From: JBBSBL01 sp963735885
GTDB taxonomy: Bacteria > Actinomycetota > Thermoleophilia > Solirubrobacterales > Solirubrobacteraceae
Reading direction: 5' to 3'
NCBI GenBank assembly: GCA_963735885.1
Contig: CAVTMP010000004.1
Span: forward strand, 372,001-436,000
Length of the DNA stretch: 64,000 bases
In this document: positions 33,875-41,425 of the stretch, in pieces
Layout of the letters: every line of letters starts with the position of its first letter
Numbering within the stretch: position 1 is the stretch's first letter
Notes under the pieces: model-generated
The model's input: the letters and a program-made list of their open reading frames with translations, nothing else
The model's database searches: none
What the model was told of the DNA's origin: nothing
Position numbers and translations under genes: made by a program

Positions 33875-35914
33875 CTACGCCGTCGACCCGGCGGCGGCGG
33901 AGGGCGCGGCGGCGCGCCACGTGCCCACGAACGCCTCGACCACGCGCGGGTCGAACTGCGAGCCCGCGCACCGGCGGAGCTCCTCGATCGCGGCGCCCTC
34001 GCTGCGCGCCGCGGCATAGGGCCGCTCGGAGGTCATCGCGACGAAGGCGGCGCAGACGTGGAGGATCCGGGCGCCGAGCGGGATCTCCTCGCCGGTCAGC
34101 CCGTCGGGGTAGCCGATGCCGTCCCAGCGCTCGTGGCTCGAGCGCACCAGGCGCGCGATGGGACGCAGCGCGGGGGCCGCGGCGAGGATCCGCTCGGCGA
34201 CGATCGTGTGGCCGCGGATGAACTCCCATTCGCGGTCGTCCAGCGGCGCCGGCTTGCCGAGGATGGCGTCGGGCACCGCGACCTTGCCGACGTCGTGAAG
34301 CTCGGCCGCCCGGACGATCTCGTCGACGTCCTCGCCGTCCAGCCCCAGCTCCCGGGCCACGCCGCGGGAGAGCTCGCCGATGCCGTGGGCGTTGACCGCC
34401 AGGTGCGGATCGGCCTCCCGGAGCGTCTGGAGCAGCACGTCGCGCATCTGCATGCCGGCCGAGCCGCGGCGGCTGTTCTTCTCCGCGTACATCCGCTCGT
34501 CGGCGACCAGCAGCGCGCGCTCGGCGTCCTGCACCTCGTCGGGCACGAGGACCGTGCCGTAGCTGCTCGTGATGACGAAGCCGTCGCCCTGCTCGCGCAA
34601 CGCCGCGGCGGTGGCCGCGACGCCGACGTCGAAGCTCCCCTCCTGTGCGGGGAGGACGACGCAGAACTCGTCGCCGCCGAGCCGGTAGGCGCGGCCCTGC
34701 TCCCCGACCGAGAGGCGCAGCCGCGCGCCCAGGCGGGCGAGCAGCGCGTCGCCGGCGAGGTGCCCGAACATGTCGTTGTAGGCCTTGAAGCCGTCGAGGT
34801 CGAAGATCACGAGCGCCCGGCGCTCGATGCCGCCCGGCGCCGCGAAGGCCTCGTCGAGGTCGCGCATCAGGCGGCGCCGGTTGCCCAGGCCGGTGAGGGC
34901 GTCGGTGACGGCCTCCCGGCGCGTGGCCCGCAGCATCCCGAGGTACTCCTGGAACGTGAGCACCATCCGCACGGTCACGGCGAGCAGCGCCGCGGCGGAC
35001 AGCAGGACGCCGAGCAGCGAGACCCGGTGGAAGTGGTCGACCACGAGCACGCCGATCGAGACCAGGGAGAAGGCGACGGGCAGGGCGATCTGCCGCAGCC
35101 CGCCGGGCGAGGGCAGGCGGCGGGACGGCTGCCACGCGGCGTAGGCCATCGTGATCGCGGCGAGCGGCCAGGCGATGTCGAGCGGGTCGCCGCCCGCGTA
35201 GCTGCCGACCGCCGACTGGTAGAGGTAGACGGTGTCGGCCACGGCCCACACGCCGAGGCCGACGGCCAGGGCCGTGAGCGTGCGGTCGAGGCGCCAGCCG
35301 CCGAGCGCGATGACCGACACGAGCAGCGCGAGCAGGGCGAGGTCGCAGACCGGGTAGGCGAGGTTGACCGCGACGGCCAGCGGGCCGCCCTCGGCCGCGC
35401 CGGCGACGGTGTCGAAGACGAGCGCGGCCGCGAGGCCGGCCACCGAGAGCGCGGCGACCACCGCGTCGAGCGCGATCGTCGCGCGCACGTGCGTCACGCG
35501 GTGGCGTGCGACCAGCGCCAGGCCCAGGCCGAGCCCGAGGTAGGAGCCGAGGTAGAGGACGTCGGCCACCGACGGGACCGGGATGCCGTCGCCCAGGATC
35601 GCCGTGGCGACGTCGCCCCCCGCGCTGGCCAGCAGGCCGAGGCCGAAGAGCAGCCACGCGGCTCGCTCGCCGGCGTAGCGCACCGCCCGGAGCAGGCAGA
35701 GGAGCGCGGCGGCGACCGTCAGCCCCGTGTAGAGCCCGTCGACCATGAACCCCTCGAGGTCGGCGCCCCCGAAGCGCGCGACCGTCCACAGGCCGAAGAT
35801 CAGCGTGCCGAGCAGCAGGAGCGCCAGGGCGGCGCGCGGGGTCGAGGGCTGTGCGGTCTCGGAGGCCACGGGGAGAGCGCGTCCGCCGCCGGTCGGCGGA
35901 GCTTCCTCTCCCAT
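33875..35914 (-). CDS. Membrane GGDEF plus HD-GYP cyclic-di-GMP protein
   Basis: 679 residues. Residues 25-330 hold about nine membrane helices. The GGDEF domain begins VTDALTGLGNRRRLMRDLDE and has an intact RLGGDEFCVV signature, so diguanylate cyclase activity is plausible. No RxxD inhibitory site precedes it. The HD-GYP domain follows: ELHDVGKVAVPDAILGKPA, RGHTIVAERIL, and SSHERWDGIGYPDGLTGEEI (GYP kept). Synthesis and breakdown of c-di-GMP could therefore both occur in one protein. The membrane part probably senses an unknown signal. ATG 35914; upstream of the methyltransferase on the same strand. Confidence 0.9.
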   Translation of the reverse strand: MGEEAPPTGGGRALPVASETAQPSTPRAALALLLLGTLIFGLWTVARFGGADLEGFMVDGLYTGLTVAAALLCLLRAVRYAGERAAWLLFGLGLLASAGGDVATAILGDGIPVPSVADVLYLGSYLGLGLGLALVARHRVTHVRATIALDAVVAALSVAGLAAALVFDTVAGAAEGGPLAVAVNLAYPVCDLALLALLVSVIALGGWRLDRTLTALAVGLGVWAVADTVYLYQSAVGSYAGGDPLDIAWPLAAITMAYAAWQPSRRLPSPGGLRQIALPVAFSLVSIGVLVVDHFHRVSLLGVLLSAAALLAVTVRMVLTFQEYLGMLRATRREAVTDALTGLGNRRRLMRDLDEAFAAPGGIERRALVIFDLDGFKAYNDMFGHLAGDALLARLGARLRLSVGEQGRAYRLGGDEFCVVLPAQEGSFDVGVAATAAALREQGDGFVITSSYGTVLVPDEVQDAERALLVADERMYAEKNSRRGSAGMQMRDVLLQTLREADPHLAVNAHGIGELSRGVARELGLDGEDVDEIVRAAELHDVGKVAVPDAILGKPAPLDDREWEFIRGHTIVAERILAAAPALRPIARLVRSSHERWDGIGYPDGLTGEEIPLGARILHVCAAFVAMTSERPYAAARSEGAAIEELRRCAGSQFDPRVVEAFVGTWRAAAPSAAAGSTA

Positions 35915-35941
35915 CGGCCCTCCGGCGCCGCGGCTTGAGCC

Positions 35942-36214
35942 CTACCCGCCCGCCACCGCCGGCAGGATCGTCACCTCGGCTCCGGCGTCGACCTCCGTGT
36001 CGAGCCCGTCGAGGAAGCGGATGTCCTCCCCGCCGATGTAGACGTTGACGAAGCGCCGCAGGCCGCCGTCCTCGGAGATCCGCTCGCGCAGCTCCCCGAA
36101 CCGGTCGTAGAGCGCGTCGAGCACCTCGCCGACCGTCGCGCCCTCCACCTCGGCGGTCGCCGAGCCCCCGGTGGCGGAGCGGAGCTGGGTCGGGATCCGC
36201 ACGAGCACGGCCAT
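35942..36214 (-). CDS. MoaD/ThiS-family sulfur carrier, partner of the ThrC-like enzyme
   Basis: 90 residues of ubiquitin-like fold: MAVLVRIPTQLRSATGGSAT, the helix VGEVLDALYDRFGELRERIS, strands FVNVYIGGEDIRFLDGLDTE and the ending AEVTILPAVAGG with a free terminal GG. The GG tail is the site of adenylation and thiocarboxylate formation by an E1-like enzyme. ATG 36214 overlaps the stop of the ThrC-like gene by four bases (ATGA), so the two are made together under the same SAM riboswitch. This tie suggests a sulfur donor for the PLP enzyme rather than for molybdopterin. No moaE is nearby. Confidence 0.88.
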   Translation of the reverse strand: MAVLVRIPTQLRSATGGSATAEVEGATVGEVLDALYDRFGELRERISEDGGLRRFVNVYIGGEDIRFLDGLDTEVDAGAEVTILPAVAGG

Positions 36215-37446
36215 CAGGCGGCGACCGCCTCGGGCAGGGCCGCCTCGAAGGCGGCGAGCGAGGGCTCGATCACGTGCGTCTCGAATGTCCCGCGGGCGAT
36301 GTCCAGCGTCTTCAGCCCGTCGCCGGTCACGTAGGCGACCACGCGCTCGTCGGCGTCGATCTCCCCGCGCGCGGCGAGCTTGGCCAGCGTGGCGATCGTC
36401 ACCCCGCCGGCGGTCTCCGCGAAGATGCCGGTGGTCTCGGCGAGGAGCTTGATCCCCGCGCGGATCTCCGGGTCGCTCACCGCGTCCACGCCGCCGCCGG
36501 TGCGGCGGGCGAGCTCGATGGCGTAGGGACCGTCCGCCGGGTTCCCGATCGCCAGGGACTTCGCGATCGTGTCCGGCCGTACGGGGCGGCAGACCTCGTG
36601 GCCCTCGGCGAAGGCCTGGGCGACGGGTGAGCAGCCCGCGGCCTGCGCGCCGTTCATGACCGGGACGACGCCGTCGAGCAGGCCCGCCTCGATCCACTCC
36701 TCGAAGCCGCGGGCGATCTTCGTGAACAGCGAGCCGGAGGCGATCGGCGCGATCACCCGGTCCGGCAGGCGCCAGTCGAGCTGCTCGGCGGTCTCGTAGG
36801 CGAGCGTCTTGCTGCCCTCGGCGTAGTAGGGGCGCAGGTTGACGTTGACGAACGCCCACGGGTGCTCGCCGGACAGCTCGGTGCAGAGCCGGTTGACGTC
36901 GTCGTAGCTGCCGCGGACGCCGACCAGCGTCGTCCCGTAGATGCCGGTGGCGAGGATCTTCTGCTCCTCGAGGTCGGCGGGGATGAAGACGAGCGAGCGC
37001 AGGCCGGCGGCCGCCGCGTGGGCCGCGACGGCGTTCGCCAGGTTGCCGGTGGAGGCGCAGGCGAACGTGTCGAAGCCGAGCTCGCGGGCGCGCGCGAGCG
37101 CGATCGCGACGACGCGGTCCTTGAACGAGTGGGTCGGGTTGGCGGCCTCGTTCTTCACCCACACCTCGCGCAGGCCGAGACGCTCGGCGAGGCGGTCGGC
37201 CCGGACCAGCGGGGTGCACCCGGTGGGGAGCGCATCGCGCGGGGCGGCGGGCACCGGCAGGAAGTCCGAGTAGCGCCACAGCGTCTGCGGCCCGGCCTGG
37301 ATCCGGCGGCGAAGCCCCTCGGGGTCGCGGGTCCGCGGCGGCGCGTAGGCGACCTCGAGCGGGCCGAAGCACCGCTCGCAGACGTACCGCGCCTCGAGCG
37401 GGTAGTCGGTCCGGCACTCCTTGCAGCGAAGCGACTCTGGCGGCAT
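36214..37446 (-). CDS. Threonine synthase-like PLP enzyme under a SAM riboswitch
   Basis: 410 residues. N-terminal zinc ribbon (Cys8, Cys11, Cys23, Cys26: RCKECRTDY ... YVCERCFGPLEV). The PLP lysine lies in ANPTHSFKDRVV (Lys109), then ACASTGNLANAVAAHAAAAG, NLRPYYAEGSKTLAYETAEQ, IASGSLFTKI and AETAGGVTIATLAKLAARGE. The family is annotated as threonine synthase, acting on O-phosphohomoserine. The usual NPTGSFKDR Gly is His here. SAM control and the coupled MoaD-like gene argue for a role in methionine or sulfur metabolism (see finding). ATG 37446 has GGAGG about 12 bases upstream, inside the terminator stem. The alternative upstream start would lie beyond that stem. Confidence 0.88.
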   Translation of the reverse strand: MPPESLRCKECRTDYPLEARYVCERCFGPLEVAYAPPRTRDPEGLRRRIQAGPQTLWRYSDFLPVPAAPRDALPTGCTPLVRADRLAERLGLREVWVKNEAANPTHSFKDRVVAIALARARELGFDTFACASTGNLANAVAAHAAAAGLRSLVFIPADLEEQKILATGIYGTTLVGVRGSYDDVNRLCTELSGEHPWAFVNVNLRPYYAEGSKTLAYETAEQLDWRLPDRVIAPIASGSLFTKIARGFEEWIEAGLLDGVVPVMNGAQAAGCSPVAQAFAEGHEVCRPVRPDTIAKSLAIGNPADGPYAIELARRTGGGVDAVSDPEIRAGIKLLAETTGIFAETAGGVTIATLAKLAARGEIDADERVVAYVTGDGLKTLDIARGTFETHVIEPSLAAFEAALPEAVAA

Positions 37447-37450
37447 ATGT

Positions 37451-37487
37451 GAAAAAACCTCCGCCGGGGTCCGTGGGGGCAGAGGTT
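37451..37487 (-). terminator. Intrinsic terminator of the SAM riboswitch, overlapping the ribosome site
   Basis: On the minus strand AACCTCTGCC (37487-37478) pairs with GGCGGAGGTT (37466-37457), ten pairs with one G-U, followed by TTTTTT down to 37452. The second arm carries the GGAGG used by the ThrC-like gene, so the hairpin can stop transcription and also hide the ribosome site. Confidence 0.88.
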
Positions 37488-37494
37488 GGGTCAC

Positions 37495-37612
37495 CGCCGA
37501 TCCACATCTCCCAGGCATTCGATGGACGCCTGATGGAATTGGCACCGTTCCCTTGCGGGAGGTTGCCGGGGTTTCGTCGGGCCAAGTCCCTCCACCCCTC
37601 TGGATGCGTACT
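37495..37612 (-). promoter_or_regulatory. SAM-I (S-box) riboswitch
   Basis: The minus strand shows the conserved S-box core in order: CAGAGGGGTGGAGGGACTTG, GGCCCGACGAAACC, CCGGCAACCT, then a variable P3 loop and CGGTGCCAATTCC. The closing P1 pairs ATCCA (37605-37601) with TGGAT (37504-37500). Kink-turn and pseudoknot segments are in the expected positions. A terminator follows at 37451-37487 and the start codon at 37446. High SAM would stabilise P1 and favour termination, so the operon is expressed when SAM is low. Confidence 0.95.
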
Positions 37613-37755
37613 GCTATGTGGCGCGGACCGTAGCAAAGGCCTCGGCGGCGCGGAAGGGTGCGCTGCAGCGGATCGCCCACCCCGGCGGGCTCCGCGTGCC
37701 GACAGGTACGATGGAACCGAGGCCACGACGATGAGCGACGACCCGCGAAGTTCCC

Positions 37756-38754
37756 ATGCCGAACCTCCCGAAGCCCCGTCTGCGGCGGTCGGGCCGTACC
37801 CGCGGGTCCACCGGCGCCCCGGCCACCGAGCCTGACCGCCTCCGCATCGAGGAGGTCGTCCAGGGCGACGTCCGCTGGGTGAACGTCGAGCGCATGGGCC
37901 CGCGCGAGCGGGCGTGGCTCGAGGAGCGCTACGACTTCCACCCGCTCGACTACGAGGACGTCGTCTCGCGCAATCAGCGGGCGAAGATCGACGAGTACGA
38001 CGACTACCTCTTCGCGATCCTCTTCTTCCCGCGGTTCGACAAGGCGCTCGGGCGCCTGAACGCCGCCGAGCTCGACCTGTTCGTCGGACCGGACTACCTC
38101 GTCACGATCCCCAACGAGGAGATCAAGTCGGTGGAGTTCCTGTTCGAGCGCTGTCGCGCCGACGACGACCTCCGCGCCCGGCTGTTCGCCCAGGGGAGCG
38201 GCTACCTGCTCTACAAGGTGGTCGACGACTGCGTCGACGCGAGCTTCCCGATGCTGCGCAAGATCGGGAACAAGCTCGAGCGCCTGGAGGCGGCGATCTT
38301 CGAGGGGCGCTCCGACGAGGTGGTGCGCGACATCTCCAACGTCAAGCAGGAGATCATCAACTTCCGCACGATCGTGCGGCCCCAGCGCGCGGTGTTCAGC
38401 GATCTCGAGCGCACCAAGCACCGCTTCCTGGCCGGGGACCTGGACATCTACTTCGACGACATCAACGACGCCTCGGAGCGGATCTGGCAGCTGCTGGAGG
38501 GCTACAAGGAGACCGCCGAGGCGCTCGAGAACACCAACGAGTCGGTGCTCGCCCACCGGCTCAACGACGTGCTGCGGATCCTCACCGTCCTGACCGTGAT
38601 CTTCCTCCCCCCCACGCTGATCGCCGGGATCTGGGGGATGAACTCGCACGTGCCCGGCGAGGGCACCGACCTCGGCTTCTGGCTCGTCGTCGGCTCGATC
38701 GTCGTGCTGCTCCTGAGCATGCTCGCCTACTTCAAGCGCCGCCGCTGGCTGTAG
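37756..38754 (+). CDS. corA: CorA-family magnesium transporter
   Basis: 332 residues. Cytoplasmic funnel domain with the long helix region (SGYLLYKVVDDCVDASFPML to FDDINDASERIWQLLEGYKE), then two C-terminal membrane helices. The pore signature GIWGMNSHVPGEG follows the first helix (VLTVIFLPPTLIAGIWGMN), and a basic tail YFKRRRWL ends the protein. Forms pentamers importing Mg2+ (or other divalent ions). ATG 37756; the short region upstream also contains the promoter of the divergent SAM-riboswitch operon. Convergent with the DUF456 gene. Confidence 0.94.
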   Translation: MPNLPKPRLRRSGRTRGSTGAPATEPDRLRIEEVVQGDVRWVNVERMGPRERAWLEERYDFHPLDYEDVVSRNQRAKIDEYDDYLFAILFFPRFDKALGRLNAAELDLFVGPDYLVTIPNEEIKSVEFLFERCRADDDLRARLFAQGSGYLLYKVVDDCVDASFPMLRKIGNKLERLEAAIFEGRSDEVVRDISNVKQEIINFRTIVRPQRAVFSDLERTKHRFLAGDLDIYFDDINDASERIWQLLEGYKETAEALENTNESVLAHRLNDVLRILTVLTVIFLPPTLIAGIWGMNSHVPGEGTDLGFWLVVGSIVVLLLSMLAYFKRRRWL

Positions 38755-38766
38755 CCGGCGCGCGGA

Positions 38767-39243
38767 TCAGGCGATCACGGCCGCCAGCCACGCCGCGGCC
38801 GCCAGCAGCCCGCCGGCGAGCTCGATGAGGATCGAGAGCCCGACGCCCTCGAGCGCGTGGACCGTCGACTCCCAGGCGCCGGGCTCCGCGCCGAGCCGCA
38901 CCCGCTCGGCGAGGTAGACGCCGGCCACGAAGAAGAGGAAGAGCCCGACGACGGGCACGACGAAGAAGCCGACGATGCCGGCCAGCGCCCCGACGGTGAC
39001 CGAGCGCCCGGGCACCCCGGCCTCGAGCATCCGGCGGCCGGGGACCAGGAACTGGGCCACCGTGGCGGCGAGCAGGACGGCGGTGGCGAAGGCGAGCACG
39101 ATCCACCGGGCGCGCTCGTCGCTCGCCAGGGACCAGATCGCGATCGCGGCCCAGACGATCGGGAGCCCCGGCAGGATCGGCACCAGGACGCCCGCGAGGC
39201 CGACGAGGATCGCCACGCCCACGAGCAGGTCGAGGGTCGCCAT
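38767..39243 (-). CDS. DUF456 family membrane protein
   Basis: 158 residues with four to five membrane helices: 4-38 (LLVGVAILVGLAGVLVPILP), 45-68, 82-118 (GALAGIVGFFVVPVVGLFLF) and 128-156. Glycine-rich helix pairs are typical of DUF456, a family of unknown function. ATG 39243. Convergent with corA, and divergent from the lipid kinase gene with about 100 bp between the starts. Confidence 0.8.
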   Translation of the reverse strand: MATLDLLVGVAILVGLAGVLVPILPGLPIVWAAIAIWSLASDERARWIVLAFATAVLLAATVAQFLVPGRRMLEAGVPGRSVTVGALAGIVGFFVVPVVGLFLFFVAGVYLAERVRLGAEPGAWESTVHALEGVGLSILIELAGGLLAAAAWLAAVIA

Positions 39244-39343
39244 GGCCGGAACCTTCGCGCACCCGGCGCGGTGGGCGCGGCCCGACCGGGACCGGGTCGG
39301 CACCCTGGCCGCGTCCACCCGCGCGCTGGACGGCCCGTAACGG

Positions 39344-40351
39344 GTGAGGACCGCCGGTGTTGAGCCTCCCGTGGCCGCCACCTCCGCCGCGGACCTGGAG
39401 CGCCTGGGCGCCGCGCTCGGCGAGGCGACCCCGAGCCTGCGGATGCTCGTGGTCGTCAATCCCTACGCGACGACGGTGAGCGACCGGCTGCGGCACCTCG
39501 TCGTCTACGCCCTCCAGGGGCGCTACGCGGTGGAGGCGGTCGACACGCAGCGGCGCGGGCACGCCACGGACCTCGCCCGGGAGGCGGCCGCGGGGGGCAT
39601 CGACGTCGCGGTCGCCTTCGGCGGGGACGGGACGGTGAACGAGGTGGCGAACGGCCTGGCCGGCTCGAACGTGCCGCTCACCTGCCTGCCGGGCGGGTCG
39701 GCGAACGTCTTCTGCCGGCTGCTCGGCATCCCGACGGACGTCGTCGACGCGACCGAGCACCTGCTGCGCCTCGCCGACGACTGGCGCCCGCGCGCGGTGG
39801 ACCTCGGCAGCGTGAACGGCCGGCGGTTCTGCTTCGCCTCCGGCGTCGGCCTGGACGCCTCGGTGGTCGAACGGGTCGACGCGAACCCGCGGGCCAAGGC
39901 GCGCTGGCGGGAGTACTACTTCGCCACGACCGCCGTCGGGACGTTCGTGCGCCGCTACGCCTGGCGGGCGCCGCGACTCGAGGTCGAGGTCGCGGGGCGC
40001 CGGCTGGCGGGCGTCACCGCGGTGGTGCAGAACGCGGCGCCGTTCACGTACTTCAAGGGCCGCCGGATCGACCTCGCCCCGGGCGCCGCGCTGGACAGCG
40101 GCACGCTGGCCGGCGGCGTCCTGGGCCGGGCCACCCCGATCGACGTGCCGACCGTGGGCTTCCGGGCCCTCTCGTCGCGGGCGGAGGTCTCCCGCCACCG
40201 CCAGGTCGAGACCTTCACCACCGCCGAGGAGTTCGTCGTGCGCCCGGCCGGCGAGGAGCCGCTCCCGGTACAGGTCGACGGCGACTACCTCGGGCACGTG
40301 GCCGAGGCCCGCTACCGGGTGGAGCCGGGGGCGCTGCAGGTCGTGTCGTAG
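39344..40351 (+). CDS. Diacylglycerol/sphingosine kinase family protein
   Basis: 335 residues from GTG 39344 (GTG 39371 and ATG 39443 are possible; the catalytic domain begins at MLVVVNPYATTVSDRL). Nucleotide-binding motif VAFGGDGTVNEVANGLAGS and LPGGSANVFCRLLGIP match the DAGK catalytic domain; the later SGVGLDASVVERV and PVQVDGDYLGHV complete the C-terminal lobe. Phosphorylates a lipid such as diacylglycerol at the membrane surface. Directly followed by the secreted protein gene (stop 40349-40351, GTG 40352), so the two are cotranscribed. Confidence 0.88.
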   Translation: MRTAGVEPPVAATSAADLERLGAALGEATPSLRMLVVVNPYATTVSDRLRHLVVYALQGRYAVEAVDTQRRGHATDLAREAAAGGIDVAVAFGGDGTVNEVANGLAGSNVPLTCLPGGSANVFCRLLGIPTDVVDATEHLLRLADDWRPRAVDLGSVNGRRFCFASGVGLDASVVERVDANPRAKARWREYYFATTAVGTFVRRYAWRAPRLEVEVAGRRLAGVTAVVQNAAPFTYFKGRRIDLAPGAALDSGTLAGGVLGRATPIDVPTVGFRALSSRAEVSRHRQVETFTTAEEFVVRPAGEEPLPVQVDGDYLGHVAEARYRVEPGALQVVS

Positions 40352-41302
40352 GTGCCGCGCCGGGGCCGGACCCTCGCCGTCCTCGCGGCCGCGCTCGGCG
40401 CCGTCGCCGCGCCGGCCGCCGCTCCCGCTCTCCCCCTGCCCGGCGCGCCGCGTTGCGCCGTCTTCCCGGCCGACAGCCCGTGGAACCGCCGCGTCGATCG
40501 CCTGCCGGTGGCGCGAGGCTCCGCGGCGCTCGTGCGCGCGATCGGGCTCGGCGCGCCGGTGCACGCCGACTTCGGCTCCGGGACGTGGGACGGCGGGCCG
40601 ATCGGCATCCCCTTCGCGCTCGTCGGGCACCGGACGCGACGCGTGCCGGTCGGGTTCGAGTACGCCGGCGAGTCCGATCGCGTCGGCTACCCGATCCCGC
40701 GCGACGTGCCGATCGAGGGCGGACGCCGCGCGCAGGGCGACCGCCACGTCCTGCTCGTCGACCGCGACGCCTGTCGCCTCTACGAGCTCTACGCGGCCCA
40801 TCCGCCGCGCGCCGGCGGCCGGCGCTGGCGGGCCGGGTCGGGCGCGGTCTGGAGCCTGCGCTCGAACCGCCTCCGGCCCGCCGGGTGGACCTCGGCCGAC
40901 GCGGCCGGGCTGCCGATCTTCCCCGGGCTGGCGCGCTACGACGAGGTCCGCCGCGGGGTGATCGACCACGCGCTGCGATTCACCGCGCCGCGCACCCGTC
41001 GCGCCTACGTCTACCCGGCGCGCCACTTCGCCTCCGACGCGCGCGACCCCGACCTCCCGCCGATGGGGCTGCGCGTGCGCCTGCGCCGCTCGGCGAGTCT
41101 CCGCCGGTTGCCCCGCCAGGCCCGGATCGTCGCCCGGGCCCTGCAGCGCTACGGGATGATCCTCGCCGACAACGGCGCCCCGTGGTACGTCTCGGGCGCG
41201 CCCGACCGCGGCTGGGACAACGACGACCTCCACGCGCTCGGGCGCCTGCGCGGACGCGACTTCGAGGTCGTCGACACGCGCCCGCTCGGTCGTCCCCGCT
41301 GA
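40352..41302 (+). CDS. Secreted protein of unknown function
   Basis: 316 residues. Signal peptide 1-28 (TLAVLAAALGAVAAPAAAPA). The mature part contains CAVFPADSPWNRRVDRLPVA, GSGTWDGGPIGIPFALVGH, RHVLLVDRDACRLYELYAAH, a W-rich segment and MILADNGAPWYVSGAPDRGW then DNDDLHALGRL. The pattern recurs among actinobacterial exported proteins but has no assigned activity. Two Cys may form a disulfide. Begins one base after the stop of the lipid kinase gene. Confidence 0.7.
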   Translation: MPRRGRTLAVLAAALGAVAAPAAAPALPLPGAPRCAVFPADSPWNRRVDRLPVARGSAALVRAIGLGAPVHADFGSGTWDGGPIGIPFALVGHRTRRVPVGFEYAGESDRVGYPIPRDVPIEGGRRAQGDRHVLLVDRDACRLYELYAAHPPRAGGRRWRAGSGAVWSLRSNRLRPAGWTSADAAGLPIFPGLARYDEVRRGVIDHALRFTAPRTRRAYVYPARHFASDARDPDLPPMGLRVRLRRSASLRRLPRQARIVARALQRYGMILADNGAPWYVSGAPDRGWDNDDLHALGRLRGRDFEVVDTRPLGRPR

Positions 41303-41359
41303 GTCCCGCGGTCCGCGAGACGGGAGCGGCGCGCGCGTCGGATAGCGTTGGCCGCGGCC

Positions 41360-41425
41360 ATGGCCGCAGCGTCCGACCAGCCGCGCCTCGCCGTCGTGGA
41401 CGCCGGCATCCAGGGCGCGGCGTGA
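41360..41425 (+). CDS. Possible 21-residue leader peptide before the EamA gene
   Basis: ATG 41360 opens MAAASDQPRLAVVDAGIQGA then A-stop. The TGA (41423-41425) overlaps the GTG start of the EamA gene as GTGA, an arrangement seen for coupled genes. A 12-bp palindrome TGGCCGCGGCCA (41349-41360) ends at its start. It may be a leader, a remnant, or chance. Confidence 0.3.
   Translation: MAAASDQPRLAVVDAGIQGAA

Noticed and set aside
34058..35938. 626-codon plus-strand frame opposite the GGDEF/HD-GYP gene
   Set aside because: Glu/Arg/Asp/His-rich shadow sequence with no recognisable motif; the minus-strand protein has intact GGDEF and HD-GYP motifs.
35942..36214. MoaD as part of molybdopterin synthesis for the nearby nitrate reductase
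   Set aside because: Possible, but no moaE or other moa gene is close, and the gene is translationally coupled to a PLP enzyme under SAM control, which fits sulfur transfer to an amino acid better.
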